Assembly (NCBI RefSeq): GCF_001663375.1
Contig: NZ_LCTF01000020.1
Span: 1-45,304, forward strand
Origin: Caldivirga sp. MU80
Lineage (GTDB): Archaea > Thermoproteota > Thermoprotei > Thermoproteales > Thermocladiaceae
Length of the DNA: 45,304 nucleotides
Direction of reading: 5' to 3'
Shown: piece by piece, positions 39,380 through 45,304 of the stretch
Position numbering within the stretch: position 1 is the first letter of the stretch
How the letters are laid out: each line of letters starts with the position of its first letter
Program-made: the position numbers and the translations under genes
The notes under the pieces: model-generated
Seen by the model: the letters and a program-made list of their open reading frames with translations, nothing else
The model's database searches: none
Told to the model about the DNA's origin: nothing

Positions 39380-40759
39380 CTATAGGTACTCTACGTATAA
39401 GTACGCCATCAATGAGGCTGCTAGTGAGATTAAGGCTATACCCCACATCACGCCTACATATGGGCCATCTGAAATAGGGTTCAGGGCGAAGGATGTGGTT
39501 ATTGCAACTATGGCTATCATTGATGTTGAGTAGCCTAATGCCACAGCCGTGTTTTTACTTAGACTAAACTTTACGCCTCTAGTAGTGAATCTGGCTATAC
39601 GCCCCTTAACCTTAATCCAACGTCTACGTGCAGCATAGACGCCTCCAAAGGATACCAAGACTGGGGGTATTATGACCACTGCGAACCACGTAGGCTTAAC
39701 GGGTATGCCAGGTTGTACTGCACCCCATACGCTTAACTCAATAACCCAGATTAGCCCGGTTATGAACAATGCGGTCACCCATGGCCTATCAAGCAGGTGG
39801 GGTGAGCCGCCCCTATCTAGGGCTGGTATTATTAAAAGCACCACGAGGGGTATTACGATCCCCATTACCGCGTTTACCGTTAAGCCGAATGGCATGTCAA
39901 CCATCTTGTACAGGAAGAGGAAGAACCACGGCGGGTAAGCAGGTATACTGCTGGCCTGTGGGCTAGTTAGTGATGGACCTGGGTATGGTGAGAACAGGAT
40001 CGGTACCTTACCCAGTACCTGTGGCACTGCTAGTATTGACGGTACCAGCAGAATTACGCCCCAGGTTAGGAGGGTCACTGCTAATGTGAATATGAGGTTC
40101 CTCGGCCACCAAGGCTTGATTGTAAGGTCATTGTTCCTCGATATAGCCGGCACCCTATAGCCCACCCTCGGGTAGTGGAGCATGAAGAGGAGTATTATTA
40201 CAGCGGCAACTATTATGTGCCAACCCAGCAACCTTGTGAATAAGTCAAGTTGCGTTCCATTACCGAAAAACACCGGTATTAGCGATTGTAAGCCTAATGC
40301 CGTAAGTACGCCTTTACCAACATCAACAGCATCGGTTGCTAACACATCACCAGTTAGGGAATATCCTATGAAGGATACACCTAAGGTTAATACAAACAGT
40401 AAGACACCCAACACCCACTGAGCACCCCCAGACTTCTTGTAAGTACCCCTGAGGAACACGTCAATGCCGTGGACATAGGCTGCAAGTATCATTACGTATG
40501 CACCGTATAGGTGGCTTGAGAGTAGTATCGAGCCGAAGGGGACGTTGTGTATTATAGCCATTGTTGAGTCGTAGGCGTTGCTAGGTTGATAATAAAGTAG
40601 TAATATTAACCCAGTTAACACTTGCCATGCCAACGCTGCTACTGCTATGGTCCCAAACCAATACCTTACATTGAACATGAGGCTTGGCGCACCCATGAAT
40701 GGTAAATCCCTTAAGTGAAGGGTATCCGTAATCCAATCCCAGAAACTACACTCACCCAT
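39380..40759 (-). CDS. cytochrome b of a bc1-like complex
   Basis: A 459-residue membrane protein with about ten spans. The four haem-ligating His are in place: His83 ('SSHLYGAYV') and His97 ('AYVHGIDVF') in one pair of helices, His181 ('LGWHIIVAA') and His195 ('FMLHYPRVG') in the other, spaced 14 apart each. The quinol-site area has 'PPWFFLFLYK' (canonical P-E-W-[YF]-F-L; here P-P-W-F-F). It is encoded 9 nt after the Rieske protein gene, so the two form one operon and one quinol-oxidising unit that could feed an oxidase or sulfur/sulfate electron chain. No cytochrome c1 gene is present. Confidence 0.9.
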   Translation of the reverse strand: MGECSFWDWITDTLHLRDLPFMGAPSLMFNVRYWFGTIAVAALAWQVLTGLILLLYYQPSNAYDSTMAIIHNVPFGSILLSSHLYGAYVMILAAYVHGIDVFLRGTYKKSGGAQWVLGVLLFVLTLGVSFIGYSLTGDVLATDAVDVGKGVLTALGLQSLIPVFFGNGTQLDLFTRLLGWHIIVAAVIILLFMLHYPRVGYRVPAISRNNDLTIKPWWPRNLIFTLAVTLLTWGVILLVPSILAVPQVLGKVPILFSPYPGPSLTSPQASSIPAYPPWFFLFLYKMVDMPFGLTVNAVMGIVIPLVVLLIIPALDRGGSPHLLDRPWVTALFITGLIWVIELSVWGAVQPGIPVKPTWFAVVIIPPVLVSFGGVYAARRRWIKVKGRIARFTTRGVKFSLSKNTAVALGYSTSMIAIVAITTSFALNPISDGPYVGVMWGIALISLAASLMAYLYVEYL

Positions 40760-40768
40760 ATCACCACC

Positions 40769-41530
40769 TTACAGTATGGGGTTACTGTAGTACTTAACCA
40801 CCGTTGTTGCTACTCCTGCTGGTGATCCCCCCTGTAGGTCTCCCGTTGGGTTCTTAACAGTGTCCAGTGTTGGGTTGCTGAAGCCTGGATGACCATATAT
40901 CACCGGCCCTATCATCTTCACGGCATATAGCTCATCCGTGCTTGGATCCCACTCAAGAACAACAGCCGGCAAGGGTCTCACGGTAGGGCCAGTAACCACA
41001 GCACCGCCGCGATAAGGATCGAAGGTTGAGCCATGGCAGCGGCAGTAGATTATCTTATCCATTGGTCCATTAGCGGTCATAACCTTAACGCCAGGTGGGT
41101 AAAAGGTTAACTCGGGGAAGGTACACCCAAGGTGCTGACATATGGCACTGTAGGCTACAATCGACCTACTTGGCCCAACACCACCTGGAAACTCGTATGA
41201 GACCCCATTCTGTGGTATCACAACGGTGATTGGTGGAACCTCCACAGGCTTACCGTTTTCATCACCCAGGTTAAGCAGCATGTTAGGTTCATTGTTAAGT
41301 GGATATGGGAATAGGGCAATTTGCCTACCATTAACTGGTATGCTAGATGCCTTAATGGGGTTGCCCCTCTCATCAACAAGTAGTAGCCTTGGGAATTCCT
41401 CAAGCCCCACCTTAGGCGGTACTAAAACCTCAAGACCACGTAACATGCCGACGAATACACTTAACCCAGCCACTATAATCATAGCCTTAAGAAAGTTCCT
41501 CCTACCTTCATCAACACCCCCACCAGCCAT
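40769..41530 (-). CDS. Rieske iron-sulfur protein with Tat signal
   Basis: A 253-residue Rieske protein. 'DEGRRNFLKAMIIVAGLSVFVG' is a twin-arginine signal/anchor. The 2Fe-2S site is complete: 'CQHLGC' (Cys131, His133, Cys136) and 'CRCHGS' (Cys163, Cys165, His166); Cys131, His133, Cys163 and His166 bind the cluster, Cys136 and Cys165 form the stabilising disulfide. 'STFDPYRGGAVVTGP' and 'LPAVVLEW' complete the pattern. It is the first gene of the operon with cytochrome b. A TTAAATA box (about 41548-41555) lies upstream. It transfers electrons from quinol to an acceptor that is not encoded here. Confidence 0.92.
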   Translation of the reverse strand: MAGGGVDEGRRNFLKAMIIVAGLSVFVGMLRGLEVLVPPKVGLEEFPRLLLVDERGNPIKASSIPVNGRQIALFPYPLNNEPNMLLNLGDENGKPVEVPPITVVIPQNGVSYEFPGGVGPSRSIVAYSAICQHLGCTFPELTFYPPGVKVMTANGPMDKIIYCRCHGSTFDPYRGGAVVTGPTVRPLPAVVLEWDPSTDELYAVKMIGPVIYGHPGFSNPTLDTVKNPTGDLQGGSPAGVATTVVKYYSNPIL

Positions 41531-41628
41531 AACCGCAGATACGCATGACGTATTTAAGATTTAACAGCGGAAGCGTTTTATACCCATTGGTTGGGTGAGT
41601 TAGGCCTTTAAGTATACATGAAGATACG

Positions 41629-41641
41629 CTTAATTTAAATA
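41629..41641 (+). promoter_or_regulatory. TATA box and ribosome site of gene 41672
   Basis: CTTAATTTAAATA is centred about 36 nt before ATG 41672; the predicted start of RNA near 41662 coincides with GGAGGTGG (41662-41669), a strong ribosome-binding site. This leadered layout differs from the leaderless genes around. Confidence 0.55.
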
Positions 41642-41671
41642 ACCCACTTCATCTATTGTAGTGGAGGTGGT

Positions 41672-41938
41672 ATGAATAAGGGGAGGGGCATTACCATGAG
41701 TTATGATAAAGGATTGCACATTAAACACCATTTAACGAATGAAAGATTCATGAACATTAAGGAGACATTAGATGAGTTAATTAATACGTTTTTCTTCAAC
41801 ATATTGAAACTAGGCCGCGGGATCATGATACGCCAACCTACGGTAAATGAACATGGTTATGATTACTTACCTTATTACCCTGCGGGTAACATGGTTAGGC
41901 ATTGGTATGGGCTAGGTGTTTTAGGCGTTAAGCATTAA
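41672..41938 (+). CDS. small unknown protein upstream of Cas4-like nuclease
   Basis: An 88-residue basic protein ('GLHIKHHLTNERFMNIKETLDELINTFFFNILKLGRG...YDYLPYYPAGNMVRHWYG'). No family recognised. Reality is supported by a TATA box, an unusually good GGAGGTGG ribosome-binding site and the 16-nt gap to the nuclease gene, which implies one operon. His- and Tyr-rich composition may point to nucleic acid or metal binding. Confidence 0.55.
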   Translation: MNKGRGITMSYDKGLHIKHHLTNERFMNIKETLDELINTFFFNILKLGRGIMIRQPTVNEHGYDYLPYYPAGNMVRHWYGLGVLGVKH

Positions 41939-41954
41939 CTAACGGTAAGTCACC

Positions 41955-42815
41955 ATGAGGTTAAGTGATGTACCTGTACTAAGGATTGATAATAATGAAG
42001 CGTACTTAGAGTGGGGTGGGGAGGTGCATAGGGTACCGAGGCTTAAGCATGGGGCCCTGTTCCTAATGGTCAATCAACTATCCACCCAGTTAAGGTTCTG
42101 CGAATACAGGGTTCACTTAGACTACACCAAGGGCAGGGTTATTGGGGATGAAGCCGTGGAGGGGCTTTACGAACACGCAAGGCAACTCGGCGGCATAGCC
42201 GATGAGTTTAGTCTCGAGTCGGGGTGGGATCCTGTAGTGGTTAATAGGGGTGAGGAGGGGGTTTCCTTCTTCAACATGAGGATGAGGAACTGGGTGGGTA
42301 AGGCGGACTTCACCAAGCCATATGTTGAGGAGAGGAGTGTGCTAGCCATTGTTAAGGGGATTCCAATACTGGGCTTACCGGACCTGATAATTAACAGGGA
42401 TGGTAAACCATGGTTAGTGGTTGAGCTTAAAACCACCAATAGGGTACATAGGCTTAGTTACGTTAACCCCAGGGAGGCTTACCAGGTGGAGGCCTATTAC
42501 CACTTCCTAAGGATGCTGAACCTAAACGTTGAGAGGGCTGTGGTGGTTAAGATGATTAGGGGGCTGGATTATAGGCTAATAGACCACGTGGATTCAATAA
42601 CCAAGGCTATTGAGGATGGGGTTAGGCATAGGCAGTTGAGTAATGGGGTCTACATGCATGTCGTGGATGTTACAAGCTTCAACGAGTTCATGAGTGAACT
42701 CGAATATGCATTAGACTACTGGCTGGGTTCAAGAAATGCCAAACCAAGCCCAAGCCAGGGAAAGTGTGCACTATGCGACCACAAGTCCCACTGCCCCTAT
42801 AGCCTGGCCCGTTAA
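41955..42815 (+). CDS. Cas4-like RecB nuclease with Fe-S cysteines
   Basis: A 286-residue PD-(D/E)XK nuclease of the Cas4/RecB exonuclease kind. Cys49 ('LRFCEYRVHLDY') and Cys271, Cys274, Cys280 ('CALCDHKSHCPY') fit the four-cysteine 4Fe-4S frame of Cas4-type nucleases. 'GIPILGLPDLIINRDGKPWLVVELKTTN' gives the catalytic Asp and Glu-x-Lys, 'AYQVEAYYHFL' is the Q-x-x-x-Y motif. The protein is longer than CRISPR Cas4 (about 170-200). No CRISPR array or other cas gene is in the window, so this is probably a standalone nuclease of DNA repair or of mobile DNA origin. Confidence 0.8.
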   Translation: MRLSDVPVLRIDNNEAYLEWGGEVHRVPRLKHGALFLMVNQLSTQLRFCEYRVHLDYTKGRVIGDEAVEGLYEHARQLGGIADEFSLESGWDPVVVNRGEEGVSFFNMRMRNWVGKADFTKPYVEERSVLAIVKGIPILGLPDLIINRDGKPWLVVELKTTNRVHRLSYVNPREAYQVEAYYHFLRMLNLNVERAVVVKMIRGLDYRLIDHVDSITKAIEDGVRHRQLSNGVYMHVVDVTSFNEFMSELEYALDYWLGSRNAKPSPSQGKCALCDHKSHCPYSLAR

Positions 42816-42828
42816 TGACTGCACACGA

Positions 42829-43089
42829 CAAGCCTTGCCCCTTCTAGGGGCGGGGTTGCACCACTGTGTGGGTTTCATTGCGGTGGGTTTATACAATTCA
42901 ACTCTGCTGGGGTTTTGGTGCTTGGGGTGGTGCCCCCAAGAGGGGGTTTGGGCTTTTTGGATGAGCCGGTGGGGCGATACCCCACCCCTACCACCACCCC
43001 AAGAACAAAACCACTAACCCCGCAACAGACGGGGTAACACCCAAGACCCCCACGGTGAAACCCCGCCCTTCAGGACGGGGAGGGGGTCA
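42829..43089 (+). mobile_element. IS200/IS605-like mini-element (copy A)
   Basis: About 261 nt. The left end has CAAGC-CTTG-CCCCTTCTAGGGGCGGGG and GTGTGGGTTT; the right end has CTAACCCCG-N7-CGGGGTAAC, 'CACCCAAGACCCCC', then the terminal hairpin CCCCGCCCTTCAGGACGGGG and GGGGGTCA. Inner sequence is also rich in pairs of G- and C-runs ('TTGGGGTGG' and 'CCACCCCAAG'). No gene within. Same structure as copies B and C, with the longest inner part. It is immediately downstream of the Cas4-like gene. Confidence 0.75.
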
Positions 43090-43142
43090 TTGTGGTATCA
43101 GTTTTAATGTTTAATAGTTGTTATTTAAACTAAGACTATGGA

Positions 43143-44225
43143 TTAACCCTGGTAAAGCAGGACACCTGAGAACCAGTTCAACATTGCACCAGGCGCGTAA
43201 ACGGTGACCTGCCAACACGGGTAATTAACAACCCTCAGAGTCACTGTACCGGTGTAATTCGCCATGGAAGCCGCCGTAACGTATATGCCTGTGCTGGGTA
43301 CCGTGTAGCAGTATATGTAGGCTGATTGGTTGGTTAACGTTAAGTTGATTAGTAGGCTTGAGACGAGGGTTAAGTTGCTGAAGGTGAACAGTGCGTATTG
43401 CCCAGCCCCCAATTGAACACCCGGAGTCCCATAGACCTGGTACATGGCGGTTAACTCGGTTAGAATTAGGTTAACCTTACCCTTAATGCTGGTTACATTG
43501 TCGCCTATTTCGCTAACCGTGTTGTTGATGCTGCTTAAGATACCTACCTCCTCATTACCTAGGCTAGCGATGCTGCTATTAATGCCGCTAAGCCCTCCAA
43601 GGGCCTCATTAAGCTTACCGTTGATGCTTATGTAGCTTGAGGTTAAGTTACCCATCAGCTCATTGTAGTAGTAGCCCATTGAGTTAAGTATCAATGATGA
43701 GTTAGATTCAATGCTACTTAATATCCTAGTGGACTCCTCCTTGAGGCCACTTGTCACATTAACTACCGTTAAGTTACTGTAATACCTAACCCCGCTCAAC
43801 ACGCCCCGCTCACTACCCTCAACGCTACTCACTATGCTGGACGTGTCCGTATTTAGCTCAGTAAGGACCTTGATCAGCATTGTGTAGAGGCTTGAGTTAA
43901 CCATGCTTAGCCTGCTGAGGGTTGCTGACTCATTAACCGCCTCATACCTGTACACATTCCAGGCTAGGTTTAGTGTGGGTGAAAGGTACACATTCTTAAT
44001 CCCAGTTAAGTTACTTAGCACAGCGGATGTGTTGATGTACTGGTACCTGTAAATTGACTCAACAAGGCTTAGGGTTGGGTTTAGGTAACTTGCCCTATCC
44101 ACGTGCTCACTGTTCAATATGTTAACGGCGAAGTGTTTAATGGGGTTCAGATAAGCCACTAGTGAAACCAACGCCAACGCCAGCACAACCAGTATCAGCC
44201 CCACTTGAACCCAACCCATACTCAT
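43143..44225 (-). CDS. membrane-anchored, N-glycosylated surface protein with coiled-coil stalk
   Basis: About 360 residues. An N-terminal span ('VGLILVVLALALVSLVAYL') is followed by a tandem repeat of about 33 residues ('YLNPTLSLVESIYRYQ' and 'YLSPTLNLAWNVYRYE'), a long Ser/Asn-rich helical stalk ('GVLSGVRYYSN', 'IASLGNEEVGILSSINNTVSEIGDNVTSIKGKV') and a C-terminal beta domain with two Cys. More than ten N-x-S/T sites suggest heavy glycosylation. ATG 44225 is preferred over 44234: TTTTTAAG (44248-44255 on the minus strand) is 26 nt upstream. Possible S-layer or adhesion stalk; family unknown. Confidence 0.7.
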   Translation of the reverse strand: MSMGWVQVGLILVVLALALVSLVAYLNPIKHFAVNILNSEHVDRASYLNPTLSLVESIYRYQYINTSAVLSNLTGIKNVYLSPTLNLAWNVYRYEAVNESATLSRLSMVNSSLYTMLIKVLTELNTDTSSIVSSVEGSERGVLSGVRYYSNLTVVNVTSGLKEESTRILSSIESNSSLILNSMGYYYNELMGNLTSSYISINGKLNEALGGLSGINSSIASLGNEEVGILSSINNTVSEIGDNVTSIKGKVNLILTELTAMYQVYGTPGVQLGAGQYALFTFSNLTLVSSLLINLTLTNQSAYIYCYTVPSTGIYVTAASMANYTGTVTLRVVNYPCWQVTVYAPGAMLNWFSGVLLYQG

Positions 44226-44247
44226 AGGTGTCATAGACCTGGTGCAC

Positions 44248-44255
44248 TTAAAAAG
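44248..44255 (-). promoter_or_regulatory. TATA box of surface stalk gene
   Basis: CTTTTTAAG on the minus strand is 26 nt from ATG 44225, supporting that start. Confidence 0.55.
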
Positions 44256-44408
44256 GTACCTTCATGGCGAAAGAACGGCAAGTCTCACCATTGCTGCATA
44301 GTAATGCTGTTTAAGGTCAGTTCGTCCCTTCCATAATCATAATTCATCAACTCATCGACCCCTCATCACCGTTGAGGGTTATTAATCCACCTATTTAAAC
44401 CACTACCC

Positions 44409-45200
44409 TCAATGCAGTTTATTGCAGATCTCGGCTATTTTACGCAAGGTCACCCTGATTAAGTAAGGCCCATGGTGAGCCAGTTCATCACCTTCCGTAA
44501 TTAGGTAGGCCCTAGCCTTAATACCCCTAGCCTTAAGCCAATTAACCACCTCTTCACTACCCCTTTTCCTACCAATGGGCTTAGGGTCGTATATGGCCAA
44601 GTCCACTTCAATGGTCCCTCTGCCTAGGCTGAAGTACGCCCTTGGTTCATCACCGTAAATATTCCTTAAGCCGAGTAACCTAAGCATTGAGTCTACGTAG
44701 GTGTGTGCGCCGGCCGTGTACGGCTCCTCGAACTCAATCTCCACGTATGTCCTTAGGGGTGGGCATGCCTTGGCGTACTCGGTTAGGGTCCTAAGTAGCT
44801 CAATGGCCAGCTCCTCACCCCTATCCAGTTCATTAACCACCAGGGCTACCTTCTTCACGAAGTCTAGGACACCATATATGGTTACTGGTATTGGTATTGG
44901 GTAGGTTGGTGCAATGGCCTTAACCTCGTTGATTAGCCCCCTCTGGACACCCGTGGTGGTTAGTATTAGGTCTGGGTTAACACCCCTCAGCCTATCCACC
45001 AATACCCCAGTGTATGCCGCCACCCTTGGCTTAAGCATTGCCTCTGGGGGTCTATGGCAGTAGACCGTCACGCCTGCAACCCTATCCCCAAGTCCCATTT
45101 CGAAGAGAGTTTCCGTGATTGATGGGCTTAGGGACACTATTCTCTTTGGCTTATCAGGCAGCTCCACGGCCTCACCCATAACCTCGCTGAACACCCTCAC
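44409..45200 (-). CDS. BtuF-like substrate-binding-fold protein without signal peptide
   Basis: About 263 residues of the Peripla_BP_2 (cobalamin/Fe-siderophore binding) fold: 'PKRIVSLSPSITETLFEMGLGDRVAGVTVYCHRPPEA' is the hallmark opening; 'VNPDLILTTTGVQRGLINEVKAIAPTYPIP' and 'GAHTYVDSMLRLLGLRNIYGDE' follow as usual. No signal peptide or lipobox is seen from GTG 45200, which is supported by CTTTTAAAG (45221-45230) 26 nt upstream. The frame is open to 45272, but the extra residues are not a convincing signal. A cytoplasmic role, for example in cobamide handling or a non-transport function, is therefore possible. No BtuC or BtuD genes in view. Confidence 0.75.
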   Translation of the reverse strand: MRVFSEVMGEAVELPDKPKRIVSLSPSITETLFEMGLGDRVAGVTVYCHRPPEAMLKPRVAAYTGVLVDRLRGVNPDLILTTTGVQRGLINEVKAIAPTYPIPIPVTIYGVLDFVKKVALVVNELDRGEELAIELLRTLTEYAKACPPLRTYVEIEFEEPYTAGAHTYVDSMLRLLGLRNIYGDEPRAYFSLGRGTIEVDLAIYDPKPIGRKRGSEEVVNWLKARGIKARAYLITEGDELAHHGPYLIRVTLRKIAEICNKLH

Positions 45201-45220
45201 GGCGCTGGATACTAATCCTA

Positions 45221-45230
45221 CTTTTAAAGC
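45221..45230 (-). promoter_or_regulatory. TATA box of BtuF-like gene
   Basis: GCTTTAAAAG on the minus strand lies about 26 nt from GTG 45200 and fixes the start. Confidence 0.55.
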
Positions 45231-45241
45231 AACACCACAAA

Positions 45242-45251
45242 GATAATAAAA
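45242..45251 (+). promoter_or_regulatory. TATA box of the divergent gene at 45271
   Basis: GATAATAAAA is centred about 24 nt before ATG 45271, indicating a leaderless transcript running out of the window. Confidence 0.45.
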
Positions 45252-45270
45252 CCAACCACACAACCCAACC

Positions 45271-45304
45271 ATGGCCTACTCAGATAGGGTTAGGGGATTG
45301 CTTG
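45271..45304 (+). CDS. start of unknown gene (partial)
   Basis: ATG 45271 opens a frame 'MAYSDRVRGLL' that continues past the window edge. It has a TATA box at the expected distance and lies divergent to the BtuF-like gene. Nothing can be said about function from 11 residues. Confidence 0.45.
   Translation, partial: MAYSDRVRGLL

Noticed and set aside
41955-42815. Cas4 as a sign of a CRISPR-Cas locus
   Set aside because: No array, cas1, cas2 or effector gene is in the window, and the protein is longer than CRISPR Cas4.
1-45304. tRNA or rRNA genes
   Set aside because: No cloverleaf-like run with a G-T-T-C-R-A-N-Y loop and acceptor pairing, and no rRNA-like block, was seen on reading; a covariance search was not possible here.

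Overview
The window looks like a chromosome segment of a hyperthermophilic crenarchaeon of the Thermoproteaceae, probably close to Caldivirga or Vulcanisaeta. This placement is an inference from gene content, not a database match. The grounds are: many PaREP1-family genes (a family named from Pyrobaculum), archaeal-type PEP carboxylase, a GH57 hydrolase, class III signal-peptide pilin, Rieske/cytochrome b, frequent GTG and TTG starts, and TATA boxes centred about 26 nt before the start codon, which implies mostly leaderless transcripts. I saw no tRNA, rRNA or CRISPR array.

Layout. 1-994: end of an rml (dTDP-rhamnose) operon, rmlD (partial) and rmlC. About 1000-16400: an accessory island. It holds six PaREP1-type genes or relics, four copies of a small retropepsin-like (clan AA) aspartic protease of which two have lost the catalytic Asp, a compact three-gene operon of a PIN protein and two unknown proteins, archaeal AAA/STAND-like ATPases, a coiled-coil plus PD-(D/E)XK nuclease family, and several decayed genes. 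16511-19529: central carbon metabolism, PEP carboxylase downstream of an HMGL-like enzyme that resembles Re-citrate synthase. 19678-27751: cell surface: a type IV pilin, a RecB-like nuclease with a membrane protein, then two transcription units with DUF1616-like, DUF4129-like, DUF4350-like membrane proteins and a MoxR ATPase. 27821-34473: a large family-5 solute-binding protein, divergent bat-type HTH regulator, GH57 enzyme, YhhQ/VUT transporter and a thymidylate-kinase-like protein. 34470-37814: second accessory patch with a coiled-coil nuclease paralogue, nucleotidyltransferase, PaREP1 gene, an IS605-like mini-element and an ATPase pseudogene. 37903-41530: DUF4382-like lipoprotein-like protein, crotonase, cytochrome b and Rieske protein. 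41672-45304: small protein plus Cas4-like nuclease, a second IS605-like mini-element, a glycoprotein with a membrane anchor, a signal-less BtuF-like protein and the start of a divergent gene.

The most notable points. (1) Two coiled-coil nuclease genes 22 kb apart share a 130-nt tract that is identical at every base and begins at the start codon, yet they carry different nuclease domains; this suggests an N-terminal cassette moved by gene conversion. (2) Three TnpA/TnpB-less IS200/IS605-like mini-elements with conserved hairpin ends; two lie exactly at the breakpoints of pseudogenes. (3) A four-copy aspartic protease family with a conserved leader (GGTGA before the start) and a D-to-N change in two copies. 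(4) An undescribed three-gene PIN operon preceded by a decayed coiled-coil gene. (5) A probable Re-citrate synthase next to PEP carboxylase.
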